From Sulfolobales archaeon (GTDB lineage Archaea > Thermoproteota > Thermoprotei_A > Sulfolobales > NBVN01), in assembly GCA_026419835.1 (NCBI GenBank), contig JAOAKQ010000001.1:276648-340647 (forward strand): 64,000 nucleotides of DNA. The letters are read 5' to 3'. The first letter of the stretch is position 1; every line of letters starts with the position of its first letter. This document shows positions 43,052 to 52,779 of the stretch, one piece after another. Made by a program: the position numbers and the translations under genes. The notes under the pieces were generated by a model. That model ran no database searches. It saw only the letters and a list, made by a program, of their open reading frames with translations, and was not told the origin of the DNA.

Positions 43052-44497
43052 CTATATAGAGAATATCCGGCGGAATCTCTCGATGTGGTAGTCGAAATAC
43101 CCGACCCTCCTCAACCACCTTCCATAGTCGACTAGCGCCTTAATTACTCTAGCCGCTCTCTCTGGAGATACGTACATGGGGATACCCATAGACTCGGCTT
43201 CTTTAGCGTACGTAGCTGTGTAGGAACCTCCAGTAGCCACGCCAACTATGGGAACTACCCTACCGGTTTCTCTATAAACTTTCTTAACTCTCTCTAGGAA
43301 CTTCTTGTTGAGCTCTGGAGTTATGCCTGGAACCATGTAGTAAGGCAACCACATAACGGCATCTACCTTATCTTCAGAACTGAGTACTATCTCGATTGCT
43401 TCAACTAAGTGTTCATCCGTAGCCGAGCCCGTAACATCGACGGGGTTGTATGGAGATGCGAATGGTAGTAAAACCTCCCTCAATTTCCTAGTAGTCGACT
43501 CGGAGAGTCTCGGAACGCTCAATCCTAGTTCCGAGAGAGAGTCTGTTGCCATAACTCCAGACCCCCCGCCAACGGTTAGAACGACCACTCTATCTCCCGC
43601 TGCCGGAGGCTGCATAGCTAAACCCATAGCTAAGTCGAATAGCTCCTCCATACTGTAGGCTCTGACAGCTCCCGATTGCTTAAACATCGAGTCGTAGATA
43701 GTGTCTGAACCAGCTAGTGATCCTGTGTGCGATGATGCGGCTCTAGCACCAGCTTCAGTTCTACCAGATTTGAGTACGACGACCGGTTTGTACTTGGTGA
43801 CTTCTCTGAGAACTCTAAAGAACTCCCTACCTCTCTCCACACCCTCCACGTACAGCGTTATTACTCGAGTATCCTCATCGTCTTTGAGGTAGAGCAGTAC
43901 ATCTACTTCATCTACGTCAGCCTTATTACCGTAGCTTACGAACTTACTCATACCTATTCCCCTCATCGCAGCCCAATCGAGGACGGCTGAACCAAAAGCA
44001 CCTGATTGAGATGCGAAAGCTATGAAGCCGTGAGCTGGGTAGCCCTGCCTATCCTTCGAAAGGAAGAGAGTATTCATACCGGTCTTGGGAACGTACACAC
44101 CAACGCAGTTAGGCCCTATTAACCTCATTCCGTACTTCCTAGTTACCTCAACCAGTTTTCTCTCTCTTTCAGCGCCTTCAGGACCTATCTCCTTAAAGCC
44201 CCCGGAGATGACTATGAGGCCTTTAACACCCTTTCTACCAGCTTCTTCAGCTACTTCGATAACTCTCTCCGCCGGTACCGATACTACAGCCACATCCACC
44301 TCGCCGGGAACGGCGTGAAGCGATGGATAGCATGGAACTCCGAGTATTTCCCTAGCTTCAGGATTTACGGCGTATAGATTCCCTCTATACATCTCCTTGA
44401 GATTTCTGAGAAGTTCGTACCCGACCTTACCGGGCCTTCTCGAAGCCCCAACGACTGCGACCGCTTTAGGAGAGAAGAAGAACTCCACACTATTCAC
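43052..44497 (-). CDS. ADP-forming acyl-CoA synthetase alpha subunit
   Basis: 481 residues. CoA-binding Rossmann domain (FFSPKAVAVVGASRRPGKVGYELL), succinyl-CoA-synthetase-like ligase domain with the phosphohistidine in SSHTGSLAGSD (near 258), and GNKADVDEVDVL. ADP-forming acetyl-CoA synthetase makes ATP from acetyl- or aryl-CoA in peptide-fermenting hyperthermophiles. The ATP-grasp beta subunit is not next to it, so the alpha and beta genes are separate, as in several archaea. It starts at ATG 44497. Substrate range cannot be read. Confidence 0.92.
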   Translation of the reverse strand: MNSVEFFFSPKAVAVVGASRRPGKVGYELLRNLKEMYRGNLYAVNPEAREILGVPCYPSLHAVPGEVDVAVVSVPAERVIEVAEEAGRKGVKGLIVISGGFKEIGPEGAERERKLVEVTRKYGMRLIGPNCVGVYVPKTGMNTLFLSKDRQGYPAHGFIAFASQSGAFGSAVLDWAAMRGIGMSKFVSYGNKADVDEVDVLLYLKDDEDTRVITLYVEGVERGREFFRVLREVTKYKPVVVLKSGRTEAGARAASSHTGSLAGSDTIYDSMFKQSGAVRAYSMEELFDLAMGLAMQPPAAGDRVVVLTVGGGSGVMATDSLSELGLSVPRLSESTTRKLREVLLPFASPYNPVDVTGSATDEHLVEAIEIVLSSEDKVDAVMWLPYYMVPGITPELNKKFLERVKKVYRETGRVVPIVGVATGGSYTATYAKEAESMGIPMYVSPERAARVIKALVDYGRWLRRVGYFDYHIERFRRIFSI

Positions 44498-44596
44498 CTA
44501 TCGGTCCACACTACTCGAAAGACTTCGTCTAAAAAGCTTTACTCCAAGGGAAGTCCTCTACGTAACCTTAAAATACTGAGATACGCGGCTGCGCTC

Positions 44597-45238
44597 TTAG
44601 AATCCCTCGAACTTAGGTAGTGGTAACTTGCTTGAGTTCACTAGCTGTAGAGCTAGACTCACCATATCCTTCTGCTCTCTAAACACTCCCCTAAGAGCCA
44701 TAGTAGTCATAGTCATAGATTCTTCAACCCCCCTTATTAAAGCACAAGTGTGTAGAGCTTCTTGAAGAACTAGAAGCCCCTTGGGATTGAGAACCTCATC
44801 TAGAAAATCCGCTATCTGCTCAGTTAATCTCTCCTGTATCTGCAGCTTACTCGAGAGAACCTTTATAACTCTAGCAAACTTACTGAAACCGAGAACCTTG
44901 CCCGAAGGTACGTAGACTACGTGCGTATACCCAAAGAAAGGAAGAAGATGGTGCTCGCAGATAGACCTCGTCGGAATGTTCGTTACAGCAACAAACCCCT
45001 CACGCCCCTCGTACTCCTCTACTTCAAAGGTCTTAACGTACGTAAGCGGATCTATAGAGTACCCCATTGCCAGCTCTTCAACCCACATTCGTGAAACTCT
45101 TCTAGGTGTTTCTCTAAGTCCTTCTCGATGAGGGTCCTCCCCCAGAATTCTCAGTAGGTCTTCCACCAGTTTCTCGATAACCTCCTCTTTCGATTGTGCG
45201 TCTAAACTACCACTACGTTCCTGTGCATATTCTCTCAT
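44597..45238 (-). CDS. folE: GTP cyclohydrolase I (FolE type)
   Basis: 213 residues, classic FolE: HREGLRETPRRVSRMW, the zinc ligands C94 (RSICEHHLLP), H97-region and C165 (ALHTCALIRG), KVLGFSKFARVI and RLTEQIADFL. It converts GTP to dihydroneopterin triphosphate. Most archaea use MptA or the type IB enzyme, so a type IA enzyme here is less common. It overlaps sufS by 26 bases and follows it in an operon with a thioredoxin-like gene. A pathway for tetrahydropterin or a queuosine/archaeosine-type product is possible but unproven. Confidence 0.95.
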   Translation of the reverse strand: MREYAQERSGSLDAQSKEEVIEKLVEDLLRILGEDPHREGLRETPRRVSRMWVEELAMGYSIDPLTYVKTFEVEEYEGREGFVAVTNIPTRSICEHHLLPFFGYTHVVYVPSGKVLGFSKFARVIKVLSSKLQIQERLTEQIADFLDEVLNPKGLLVLQEALHTCALIRGVEESMTMTTMALRGVFREQKDMVSLALQLVNSSKLPLPKFEGF

Positions 45239-46505
45239 CTACCTCTCCAGTTTTTAACTTATCTCTCAAGGTAATTATAGTCTTAAGACTGGTCGTCAGC
45301 TCATCAACCTCTTCCTTTATGTTGTACACGTAGTAACTCGCTCTAACACTACCCGATAGACCTAGTCTACGGTGTAGTGGGTGAGCGCAGTGCATACCGG
45401 TTCTAACGGCAATTCCGAACATATCGAGTGCCATGCCCACCGTGTGGTGGTTAAGTCCCTTAACGTTAAATGCGATAACGCCACCCCTAACTTCAGGGTC
45501 TTTATGACCGTAGATCTCGACTTCATCTCCAAGTTCTTCATTAAATCTCTTGAAGGTGTACCTGACCAATTCCTTCTCGTGTTCTCTAACGGAGTCCATA
45601 CCGAGCTTCATCAAGTACTCTACAGCGGCCTTAAGTCCCACGGCACCGCCAACGTTGGGTGTCCCAGCTTCAAATCTCCAGGGGATGTCATGCCAGACTA
45701 CGTCCTCTAGCGTTACCTCCTTAATTGTGTCTCCACCCGTTTTAAATGGCTCCAACTCCTCCAGTATCTCCCTCCTCCCCCATAGAACTCCTATTCCCAT
45801 AGGACCGAGCATTTTATGACCGCTAAAGCCTAGGAAGTCCACTCCTAATTCGCGGACGTCTGTAGGTGCGTGAGGTACGTACTGAGCTCCATCAGCTACA
45901 ACTACAGCGCCGTACTCGTGAGCTAGCTTAGCTACCCTTTTTACAACGTCCGCAGTAATAGTTCCGAGAACGTTGCTCATTAACGTAACCGCTACGACTT
46001 TAGTTCTCTTATTTAAGAGCTTCTCAAAGCTTTCGTAAGTAAGCTCCCCGCCGTCAGTTATGTCTACGTAAACAACTCTAGCACCTCTAATCTTAGCTAG
46101 CTTTCTCCAGGGAAGCATGTTTGAGTGATGCTCCATTACCGTAACGACTATCTCATCCCCGGGACCTACGTTGGACAGCCCCCACGTGAAAGCAACTAGG
46201 TTTATGGCTTCAGTTACGTTGTGGGTAAATACTACCTCATCCCAACTCCTGGCGTTAACGAACTTAGCTACGTACTCATGAGCTTCTTCATACATCTGGC
46301 TCGCTTCTTGAGATAGTGTGTGAAGTCCTCTATGAACGTTCGCATTATGCCATAGGTAATACTTGGCTATTGCCGCTACGACTTGCTTAGGTTTCTGGGA
46401 TGTAGCTGCGTTATCTAGATAGACCAGCTTTCTACCTCTGATAACCCTGCTCAGTATTGGAAAGTCCCTTCTGATTTCATAAGGATTAAACACTTCCTCA
46501 AGCAC
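45213..46505 (-). CDS. sufS: SufS-type cysteine desulfurase
   Basis: 430 residues, PLP-dependent class V. YLDNAATSQKP, THNVTEAINLVA, VADGAQYVPH and the PLP lysine K231 in GFSGHKMLGPMG are intact. The catalytic cysteine is C373 in AVRTGMHCAHP. It moves sulfur from cysteine to SufU/SufE-type acceptors or Fe-S scaffolds. No sufB, sufC or sufD gene lies nearby; instead the gene is sandwiched between the thioredoxin-like gene (8-base overlap) and folE (26-base overlap). Confidence 0.95.
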   Translation of the reverse strand: MLEEVFNPYEIRRDFPILSRVIRGRKLVYLDNAATSQKPKQVVAAIAKYYLWHNANVHRGLHTLSQEASQMYEEAHEYVAKFVNARSWDEVVFTHNVTEAINLVAFTWGLSNVGPGDEIVVTVMEHHSNMLPWRKLAKIRGARVVYVDITDGGELTYESFEKLLNKRTKVVAVTLMSNVLGTITADVVKRVAKLAHEYGAVVVADGAQYVPHAPTDVRELGVDFLGFSGHKMLGPMGIGVLWGRREILEELEPFKTGGDTIKEVTLEDVVWHDIPWRFEAGTPNVGGAVGLKAAVEYLMKLGMDSVREHEKELVRYTFKRFNEELGDEVEIYGHKDPEVRGGVIAFNVKGLNHHTVGMALDMFGIAVRTGMHCAHPLHRRLGLSGSVRASYYVYNIKEEVDELTTSLKTIITLRDKLKTGEVDERICTGT

Positions 46506-47100
46506 CCGATAGAATTCGCTTAAGTAGCTTAATAATGTCTTGTGCTTCGTCTATTGGTTTACTAACCTTCATACCCTTCTCGTAGGCTTCAGCTCTAGAC
46601 TTAAAGCCACCAACTACTTTCTCGAGCTCGTCCATCTTGAGGTACCCATCGTACGACTCTCTGTACACTTCCCTCCTGTTCTTAATATAGAGAAGGACTG
46701 TCGTAGGTGATGAATGAACCGCGTAGTAAGTAAACGTATTACTAGCTACCGGCGACTTACATTCACGAGCGAACCAGTCGCAGAGCACTATTATGAAGTA
46801 GTGGTCTGGGAATTTATGGAAGTTCTGCCTCACATAAGGAAACCAGTGGAGATCGTACTTCCTACACGCTGAACAGCGAGTGTTATCGAAGTAGATGACG
46901 TAGTATCCGTCGAGTTTTGGAAGAAATACTTCTCCAGTCTTAGAAGAGAAGAGAACCCAGACATCTTTTTCGCTATCGTACACGTAAAGACCGTGAGGGC
47001 AGCTAGGGTCAACTTCCCTATACTCAGATAGAGACTCTGGAGTGCCCCACATCCTTTCAATTAAGTTCACTACGCTACTTCGCTCTATCGCCACCACCAA
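46498..47100 (-). CDS. Thioredoxin-fold protein with CSAC motif
   Basis: 200 residues. The middle holds a thioredoxin-like unit: YYVIYFDNTRCSACRKYDLHW-type strand and helix with CSAC (about residue 76-79), a second cysteine pair CDWFARECKSP, and a cis-proline-like SSPTTVLLYI. The N-terminal third and the C-terminal helical tail are not recognised. It is first gene of the operon with sufS and folE, suggesting redox support or sulfur transfer. No signal peptide, so it is cytoplasmic. Confidence 0.65.
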   Translation of the reverse strand: MVVAIERSSVVNLIERMWGTPESLSEYREVDPSCPHGLYVYDSEKDVWVLFSSKTGEVFLPKLDGYYVIYFDNTRCSACRKYDLHWFPYVRQNFHKFPDHYFIIVLCDWFARECKSPVASNTFTYYAVHSSPTTVLLYIKNRREVYRESYDGYLKMDELEKVVGGFKSRAEAYEKGMKVSKPIDEAQDIIKLLKRILSGA

Positions 47101-47210
47101 ACACTAACCAAGTACGTGAACTAATATTAGTTTCTAACTACTTCGACATGTCAACAAGAACCTCCGCTAACTCGAAGTTTATAAGAGTACTGACAGGAAA
47201 ACCCTACGGA

Positions 47211-47284
47211 GCCGCCGTAGCTCAGCACGGTAGAGCGCCGGCCTTGTAAGCCGGTGGTCGCGGGTTCAAATCCCGCCGGCGGCT
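47211..47284 (+). tRNA. tRNA-Thr (TGT)
   Basis: Full cloverleaf: acceptor GCCGCCG/CGGCGGC, discriminator T, D-arm GCTC...GAGC, anticodon stem CCGGC/GCCGG around CTTGTAA (anticodon TGT), T-arm GCGGG-TTCAAAT-CCCGC. No intron or CCA. TTTATAAG at about 47179-47186 is its TATA box. Confidence 0.97.
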
Positions 47285-47529
47285 CTGCTTCTACGTAGAA
47301 TTTTCTTCAAATCTCGTAGCGGTTTCCACAGTTACTTGAGCGCCGTTTCGGCCTACTTATAGTAGTTCGGTATAAACTAGGCTTTGGAGTATGTTTTGAG
47401 GTCTATTGGAGTACCTTCGAGTGAATGATGGTGGTACTACACGGCGCCCTAATGTCTAGGTGGGGGATTAATGAAGATTCCGATGTCTTTATAAGCTTAA
47501 GTGAATTAGCTTGTTAACTTATTTGAAGC
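47285..47529. other. Intergenic region, promoter of the GH38 gene
   Basis: 245 bases without a credible gene. CTTTATAAGC near 47488 is a good TATA box for the GTG start at 47530. A segment at 47431-47480 has partial C/D-box-like words but not a full set. Nothing else supported. Confidence 0.5.
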
Positions 47530-50500
47530 GTGGTTGCCGTGAACTTAGGTGATGTTAGGAGAAGATTGTTTGATCTACTAGCTTCATCTATTGGAAGGTA
47601 TGTGAGGGTTCGTGAGTGGGTTTACTTAGGTAGAGCTACTAGACTACCTCTCGTAATCGAGACCGGCCCCGATACTTCTCACATATTTAAAACGAGAATT
47701 AATGTACCGTCATCAAACCCAGACCTAAAGTGGGTTCTGAAGCTCGTTGCTAGCGGTAATGCGATAATTAGGGTGGATGGTGAGCTACGCGCTGGACTAG
47801 ATGAAGCACATACCTACATGGCTATAGAGCCCGGCGAGCGCAGCGTGGAGGTGGCGTTCTCTCCGAGGAGTCTCTTCGGGTACCACAAGTGGAGTTTCTT
47901 CTTTGAGGATGCTTACCTAATCGAGATTGCGTGGCAAGTACTGGGATTCTCTCTACGCGCTCTCAAGCTGCTGGAATTTGTTGAGAACCTACGCAGTGGC
48001 AGCCGGTTGAGGGCGGACCTGGAGAAGCTTCTCTACTCATTACTCAGAGAGGTTCGGCTTAATCCAAGTCTCAGGCAGATAGCTCTAGCTAACATACTGC
48101 TCTATAGCTCGGTACCAGCACCGTACTTCAAGAGAGACGACGTGCCGAAACCTTACGAAGACTACCTGTGGATTACGGGAGTTTACGGTGTTGGCGCTTT
48201 AAGTAGTGCCGTGCCCGATGTGGAGAGTGAGGACGTAAGCAGATCTATAGAGCTCTCCAGGTACCTTGAGAAGGAACTGCGCAGTCGCCTCTACGAGATA
48301 GCGAAGAAGTACGGGAAGCCGGGTGTTGCGTATGCTGTAGGTCACAGCCATATAGATGCGGCGTGGCTCTGGCCGCGGAGTGAGACAATACTGAAAGTAC
48401 TTAGAACGTTCTCGACGGTCCTCAACTTGCTGAGCGATTACGAGTTCACGTACGTCCAGAGCTCGGCGCAGTACTACGAGTGGGTAGAAGAAAGAGCGCC
48501 GGAAGTCCTTGAGAAGATAAGGAAGTTCGTTGAGCTAGGCAGGTGGATTATCGCAGGTGGTATGTGGGTTGAGAGCGATACTCAGCTAGTTGATGGCGAG
48601 TCTCTAGTAAGGCAGTTTCTATACGGTCAGCGCTACTTCATGAGTAAATTCAATCGAATAGCTAGGGTAGGCTGGCTACCGGATAGCTTCGGCTTTTCGG
48701 GAAACCTACCGCAGTTAATGAAACTTAGTGGTATAGAGGTTTTCGTAACACATAAAGTAGTGTGGAACGACACGAACGAGTTCCCGTACCACTCCTTCGT
48801 GTGGCGGGGTATTGACGGAACCGAGATACCGACTCAAGTCATAGTTCTCTCCTACGGTGAGCCGCTAACACCAGTATCTCTACGTAAGTACTGGGAGAGG
48901 TATAGGAATAAAGACCTAGCACCGTTCCTAATCTACGCGTATGGCTTTAGTAACGGAGGTGGCGGTCCTACGAGAGAAATGCTGGAGTTAGTAGAACTAA
49001 GCAACGCAGTCCCCGATATACCGGGGGTTAAGCACTTCAATGAAGTTGAGTACGTTGAAGCTTTGAGAGAAGCTAGGGATAGGCTGCCGGTCTGGAGTGG
49101 GGAGATATATGTTGAAGTACATAGAGGAACGTACACCACTAACCTCAAGATCAAGGAGCTCATGGCTAAAGCCGAGATAGAGCTACTGCAGGCGGAAACA
49201 ATATCAGCGGTTGCTGACGTTCTCAAGCTCCGTAAAGCTGATGGAAGTACTCTAAGTGCTCTATGGAAGCTGCTGCTATTCAATCAGTTCCACGATATCG
49301 TGTCCGGCAGCTCTATTAGGGAAGTATACGACGATTCCACCAAGGACTTGGAGTACGTGATAGAGAGCTCGAAGCTCATTACCAGACGCACTCTTGAGGC
49401 TATGGATAGGCACGGCCTATCGAGGAAGAACCTCGTAGTCTTCAATACTCTCCCATGGCGTAGAAGAGCTCTTATCGAAATAGAGAAGAGCGTTGGCGTA
49501 CCGTATAGTAGTGGCAGTGCCGTGGAGTGCCAGGATATGGGGGAGAGACTCTACGTAACTGTAGAACTGCCTCCACTAGGGTACCGCGTTATGGAGTTTA
49601 TTGAAGCTCCCTGCACTAGTAACCACGGTGTTTCGGTATACGATCGCGGAAACGGAGTTGTACTAGAGAACGAAAGCGTGCTCCTCGAAATCGATAGGAA
49701 AGGTAACATAGCGTTCATGAAGCTTAAAAACGCTGGAGATGTCTTTAGAGAACCTTCTAATAGGTTAGTAGCTCATGTAGATAAGCCTGGCACTTGGGAT
49801 GCGTGGGACATACGAGAGGACTTCCTCTACGGGGGAGTGGAGCTGGAAACCATCAGCGAACCTCGAATCACAGTTCGCGGACCACTCGTATCCTGCGTGA
49901 ACTTCGTTAAAGGCTTTGAGAACTCAACCATACACCAGGAGATATGCCTACACAAGAACTCGCCGGTTGTTAGCGTGAAAAGCAGGTTCTCGTGGAACTC
50001 TAAGGGCGTATTAGTCAAGGCCTGGTTCACGTTGAAGGGTGGGAACGTGAGGGCGTTCTTCGACATACCCTACGGCGTAGTTGAGATGTCTACTAAAGCC
50101 GAATCTACGTGGGATAGAGCCAGGTACGAGGTACCGTCTCTTCGCTGGGTTGACCTGGTTGGTGAAGACGCTAGCTTAGCGATAATAGCTCCATCGAGAC
50201 ACGGCTACTCAGTGCGCGAAGATAGGGTGGGGCTTAGCTTACTCAGATCGCCCACATTTCCCAACCCGTGGAGTGACCTAGGTGTTTTTGAAACTACCTA
50301 CTACCTATACCCGCACGTAGGTAACTACGAAGATGCTGAAGTGCCGAGAGTCTCCCAGGAACTACTTCATGTAGTTAGGACCGCTACGATAGGCGCAGAT
50401 ACCGGAGAGGTATCTCTACTCGAAGTAGAGCCGCCACTAGTATTCGGTTCACTTAAACTATCTGAGGATTCGGACGGGTATATCGTGAGGCTGTTCAACC

Positions 50501-50679
50501 CCTATGGAAGGTCCTTCAAGGCTAGAGTGAAGGTCGGTCCGGTAGTTAATATCTCTAGGGTACTCGAAGTAGACTTACTAGAAGTGAACGTGCTTAGAGA
50601 GCTCGAGCTTCGAGAAGGCACTCTGGAAGTAGAACTTGGCCCCTTCAAACTGGTGACGCTGAAGTTCGTAGTCCGGTAG
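47530..50679 (+). CDS. GH38 alpha-mannosidase
   Basis: 1049 residues, the largest gene here. GH38 signatures: GHSHIDAAWLWP at about 271-282 (zinc His and Asp), GGMWVESDTQL, and the nucleophile Asp in GWLPDSFGFSGNLPQL (about 380). HFNEVEYVEAL and FNQFHDIVSGSSIREVY (third metal region) follow, then the beta-sandwich C-terminal half. Such archaeal enzymes hydrolyse alpha-mannosides, often of N-glycans or compatible solutes. No signal peptide, so cytoplasmic. It has its own promoter. It is not part of an operon, and no transporter is adjacent. Confidence 0.94.
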   Translation: MVAVNLGDVRRRLFDLLASSIGRYVRVREWVYLGRATRLPLVIETGPDTSHIFKTRINVPSSNPDLKWVLKLVASGNAIIRVDGELRAGLDEAHTYMAIEPGERSVEVAFSPRSLFGYHKWSFFFEDAYLIEIAWQVLGFSLRALKLLEFVENLRSGSRLRADLEKLLYSLLREVRLNPSLRQIALANILLYSSVPAPYFKRDDVPKPYEDYLWITGVYGVGALSSAVPDVESEDVSRSIELSRYLEKELRSRLYEIAKKYGKPGVAYAVGHSHIDAAWLWPRSETILKVLRTFSTVLNLLSDYEFTYVQSSAQYYEWVEERAPEVLEKIRKFVELGRWIIAGGMWVESDTQLVDGESLVRQFLYGQRYFMSKFNRIARVGWLPDSFGFSGNLPQLMKLSGIEVFVTHKVVWNDTNEFPYHSFVWRGIDGTEIPTQVIVLSYGEPLTPVSLRKYWERYRNKDLAPFLIYAYGFSNGGGGPTREMLELVELSNAVPDIPGVKHFNEVEYVEALREARDRLPVWSGEIYVEVHRGTYTTNLKIKELMAKAEIELLQAETISAVADVLKLRKADGSTLSALWKLLLFNQFHDIVSGSSIREVYDDSTKDLEYVIESSKLITRRTLEAMDRHGLSRKNLVVFNTLPWRRRALIEIEKSVGVPYSSGSAVECQDMGERLYVTVELPPLGYRVMEFIEAPCTSNHGVSVYDRGNGVVLENESVLLEIDRKGNIAFMKLKNAGDVFREPSNRLVAHVDKPGTWDAWDIREDFLYGGVELETISEPRITVRGPLVSCVNFVKGFENSTIHQEICLHKNSPVVSVKSRFSWNSKGVLVKAWFTLKGGNVRAFFDIPYGVVEMSTKAESTWDRARYEVPSLRWVDLVGEDASLAIIAPSRHGYSVREDRVGLSLLRSPTFPNPWSDLGVFETTYYLYPHVGNYEDAEVPRVSQELLHVVRTATIGADTGEVSLLEVEPPLVFGSLKLSEDSDGYIVRLFNPYGRSFKARVKVGPVVNISRVLEVDLLEVNVLRELELREGTLEVELGPFKLVTLKFVVR

Positions 50680-50739
50680 AGAGTGTAGGAGGTAGTATCG
50701 ATAGATATGCTATAGAAGAGTAGGTGCGCTGAGAGCTCC

Positions 50740-52779
50740 CTACTCTGAGCTCAGCTCTTTTCTAAGCTCTCTGTACTCTCTGATAATGTTTTCAAGATCG
50801 CGAATTGATAGTCCTCTCTTACTTACTTCCCTCATTCTTCTTATCTCCTTAACTTTCTCAACTACCTCAGATAGCTTATTGCGAATCTCCGAGCTCACTA
50901 TAGCTACGCTATCTACCGCAACATAGCCTACTTCTCTAACGGCTGGAACGGCCATTTCGTTGACTACCTTGAGTAAAGATTCTTCGGGAAAACTTTCTGG
51001 TAGTACCAATCTGACGTCTAGTTTCTCTATGAGATGCGCGGTTTTTTCGATGCCGTCTAGAGTCGGGTTCTCCACGAACACTATATCGCCTTGCCTTAGA
51101 TCAGTCAAGTTCTCTATCTGCTCAACTGTAGATACCTTCCTCACCGCGAGTAGCTTATCACTAGCAATACCCGGTAGAGCGTTCGCAAGTTTAAGGTACT
51201 GCTCTCTTATCTTTTCGTGCTCCGCTCTAAGATTGTCGAGGTCCTTTATGACGTTGATTAATCTCTGGGTTAGTTCGTAGACTTTGCGGTCCCTCATAAC
51301 ACTTCTAGATATGTTAGATAGCTCCGAGTCCACTATTGACTTCAACCTAGATAGCTCGTTTTCAAGACTTCTTATCTTAGCTAGCAGCTGCTGCTTCTCC
51401 GTACTTAGAGATTCGACTAGTCTCTCTAGTTCCCTAATTCTTCTCTTCATTGCTTCGTTCACCTCGACGAGGGCTCTAGCTTCACGCATTATTTCGAGAA
51501 CTCTATCAGCCGACTCCTCACCACTTAGGCTCTCAGTTATTATCTCTTCAACTATAGCCGCTATGGGAAGACATTCAACTACCTTCACTTTGTACTTATC
51601 TAAGTTGATCGAGACTCTATCCAGCCCCATCTCAGTCAGTCTCTCCTCGAGCTCCCTAATCTTCCCCTCAATAGATCTGTAGGCTTCTATTGCTGCGGCT
51701 AGAGAATCTCTCATATGGTTATTCTTAACCTCTACGCCGTAGACTTCCGAGTACTCTCTAACTACAGACTCCTTCTCGTGGGCCTGTAGATCGCGGTCTG
51801 GAGCGTAGACCCTAGCTCCTAGAGCTGCTGCAACCTTCCTCACGAACTCGGGAGGCTGCTGCTTATCTGTAGCGACCAGCACAACCCTACCTAGGTTGCG
51901 CAGTATGGAGATGACGTCTTCTCTATCTAGTCCTCTAGAAGATTTCAGCATTACTATGCGCCCACTGAAATCGAGTACCGCTAGACCCACTTCAATACCC
52001 GGGTCCAGCCCCACTATTAGGGGCTTCTGCTCGTGTTCTTGAGATAGAACTAGGTGTCTTATAGACGCTAAATTTACTACAGGTCTAACTCTCACAACTA
52101 CGTCGCGCCCAGCGGCGTTCTTTACAAGTCCGTAGAGCTTCTCCCTATCGCAGTATACTGTAAATACCGCAGATTCTACCCCACCCCTACTTCTCCTTAT
52201 AGCTACGTCGTACTCGATAGACCTAGACCTAAGCAACTCCTCGATCTTTTTAACTACCTGAGCTACCGACGCTCTGAGATTTCGCTTAAATCTGTTAGCA
52301 CTAGAACCACCAGCTCTACCGGACCTCCCCCGGTGAACGTATATCTTGACCTTCTTGCTGAATACCTCTACCTCTCTTCCGAAACCTCTACTAGCTAGAA
52401 AGGCTATTACCACGGCTGAGAGCTTCGAGTCGAGCTTTCCGTGAGGTAGCTCGATGCCGACTTCTCTAGCAACTAGGCGGAGGTCCCTCAAACTCTTCTC
52501 GTCTACGTTTACCTGAACTACTTTAACTCCTGGAGGTACTAGCTTTACGAAGATCGAGACGTTCCTGATGGAGCCGCCGAGTTCTAGTAGGTTATCTACA
52601 GCAAGCACGCTCGGTTTAAGCTCCCACAGCAATCTGATCAACCTACTGGCGGATACCTCGTCCACCTTGACTAGACTACCACCACGTATTAGTGCTATAG
52701 AGTAGGTGAAGTCGCTTAGTCTACTACCGGACTTAACTACGTCTACACCGAGGTAGGAATCAGCGCTATATTCCATCAA
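50740..52779 (-). CDS. DUF460 coiled-coil protein with RNase H-like fold
   Basis: 679 residues. The family has a first short domain with SYLGVDVVKSGSR, then LIVGLDPGIEVGLAVLDFSGRI (about 252-273), an RNase H/RuvC-like beta-sheet start with a conserved Asp, and KNNHMRDSLAAAIEAYR where RuvX-like folds carry a late acidic residue. A long coiled coil (about 400-560, LERLVESLSTEKQQL and similar) and a C-terminal domain follow. Nuclease activity is unproven. It overlaps the RIO2 gene by 14 bases, a pairing that hints at ribosome or RNA maturation. Confidence 0.82.
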   Translation of the reverse strand: MMEYSADSYLGVDVVKSGSRLSDFTYSIALIRGGSLVKVDEVSASRLIRLLWELKPSVLAVDNLLELGGSIRNVSIFVKLVPPGVKVVQVNVDEKSLRDLRLVAREVGIELPHGKLDSKLSAVVIAFLASRGFGREVEVFSKKVKIYVHRGRSGRAGGSSANRFKRNLRASVAQVVKKIEELLRSRSIEYDVAIRRSRGGVESAVFTVYCDREKLYGLVKNAAGRDVVVRVRPVVNLASIRHLVLSQEHEQKPLIVGLDPGIEVGLAVLDFSGRIVMLKSSRGLDREDVISILRNLGRVVLVATDKQQPPEFVRKVAAALGARVYAPDRDLQAHEKESVVREYSEVYGVEVKNNHMRDSLAAAIEAYRSIEGKIRELEERLTEMGLDRVSINLDKYKVKVVECLPIAAIVEEIITESLSGEESADRVLEIMREARALVEVNEAMKRRIRELERLVESLSTEKQQLLAKIRSLENELSRLKSIVDSELSNISRSVMRDRKVYELTQRLINVIKDLDNLRAEHEKIREQYLKLANALPGIASDKLLAVRKVSTVEQIENLTDLRQGDIVFVENPTLDGIEKTAHLIEKLDVRLVLPESFPEESLLKVVNEMAVPAVREVGYVAVDSVAIVSSEIRNKLSEVVEKVKEIRRMREVSKRGLSIRDLENIIREYRELRKELSSE

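Noticed and set aside
47420..47490. C/D-box guide RNA before the GH38 gene
   Set aside because: One ATGATGG-like C box but no matching D and D' boxes.
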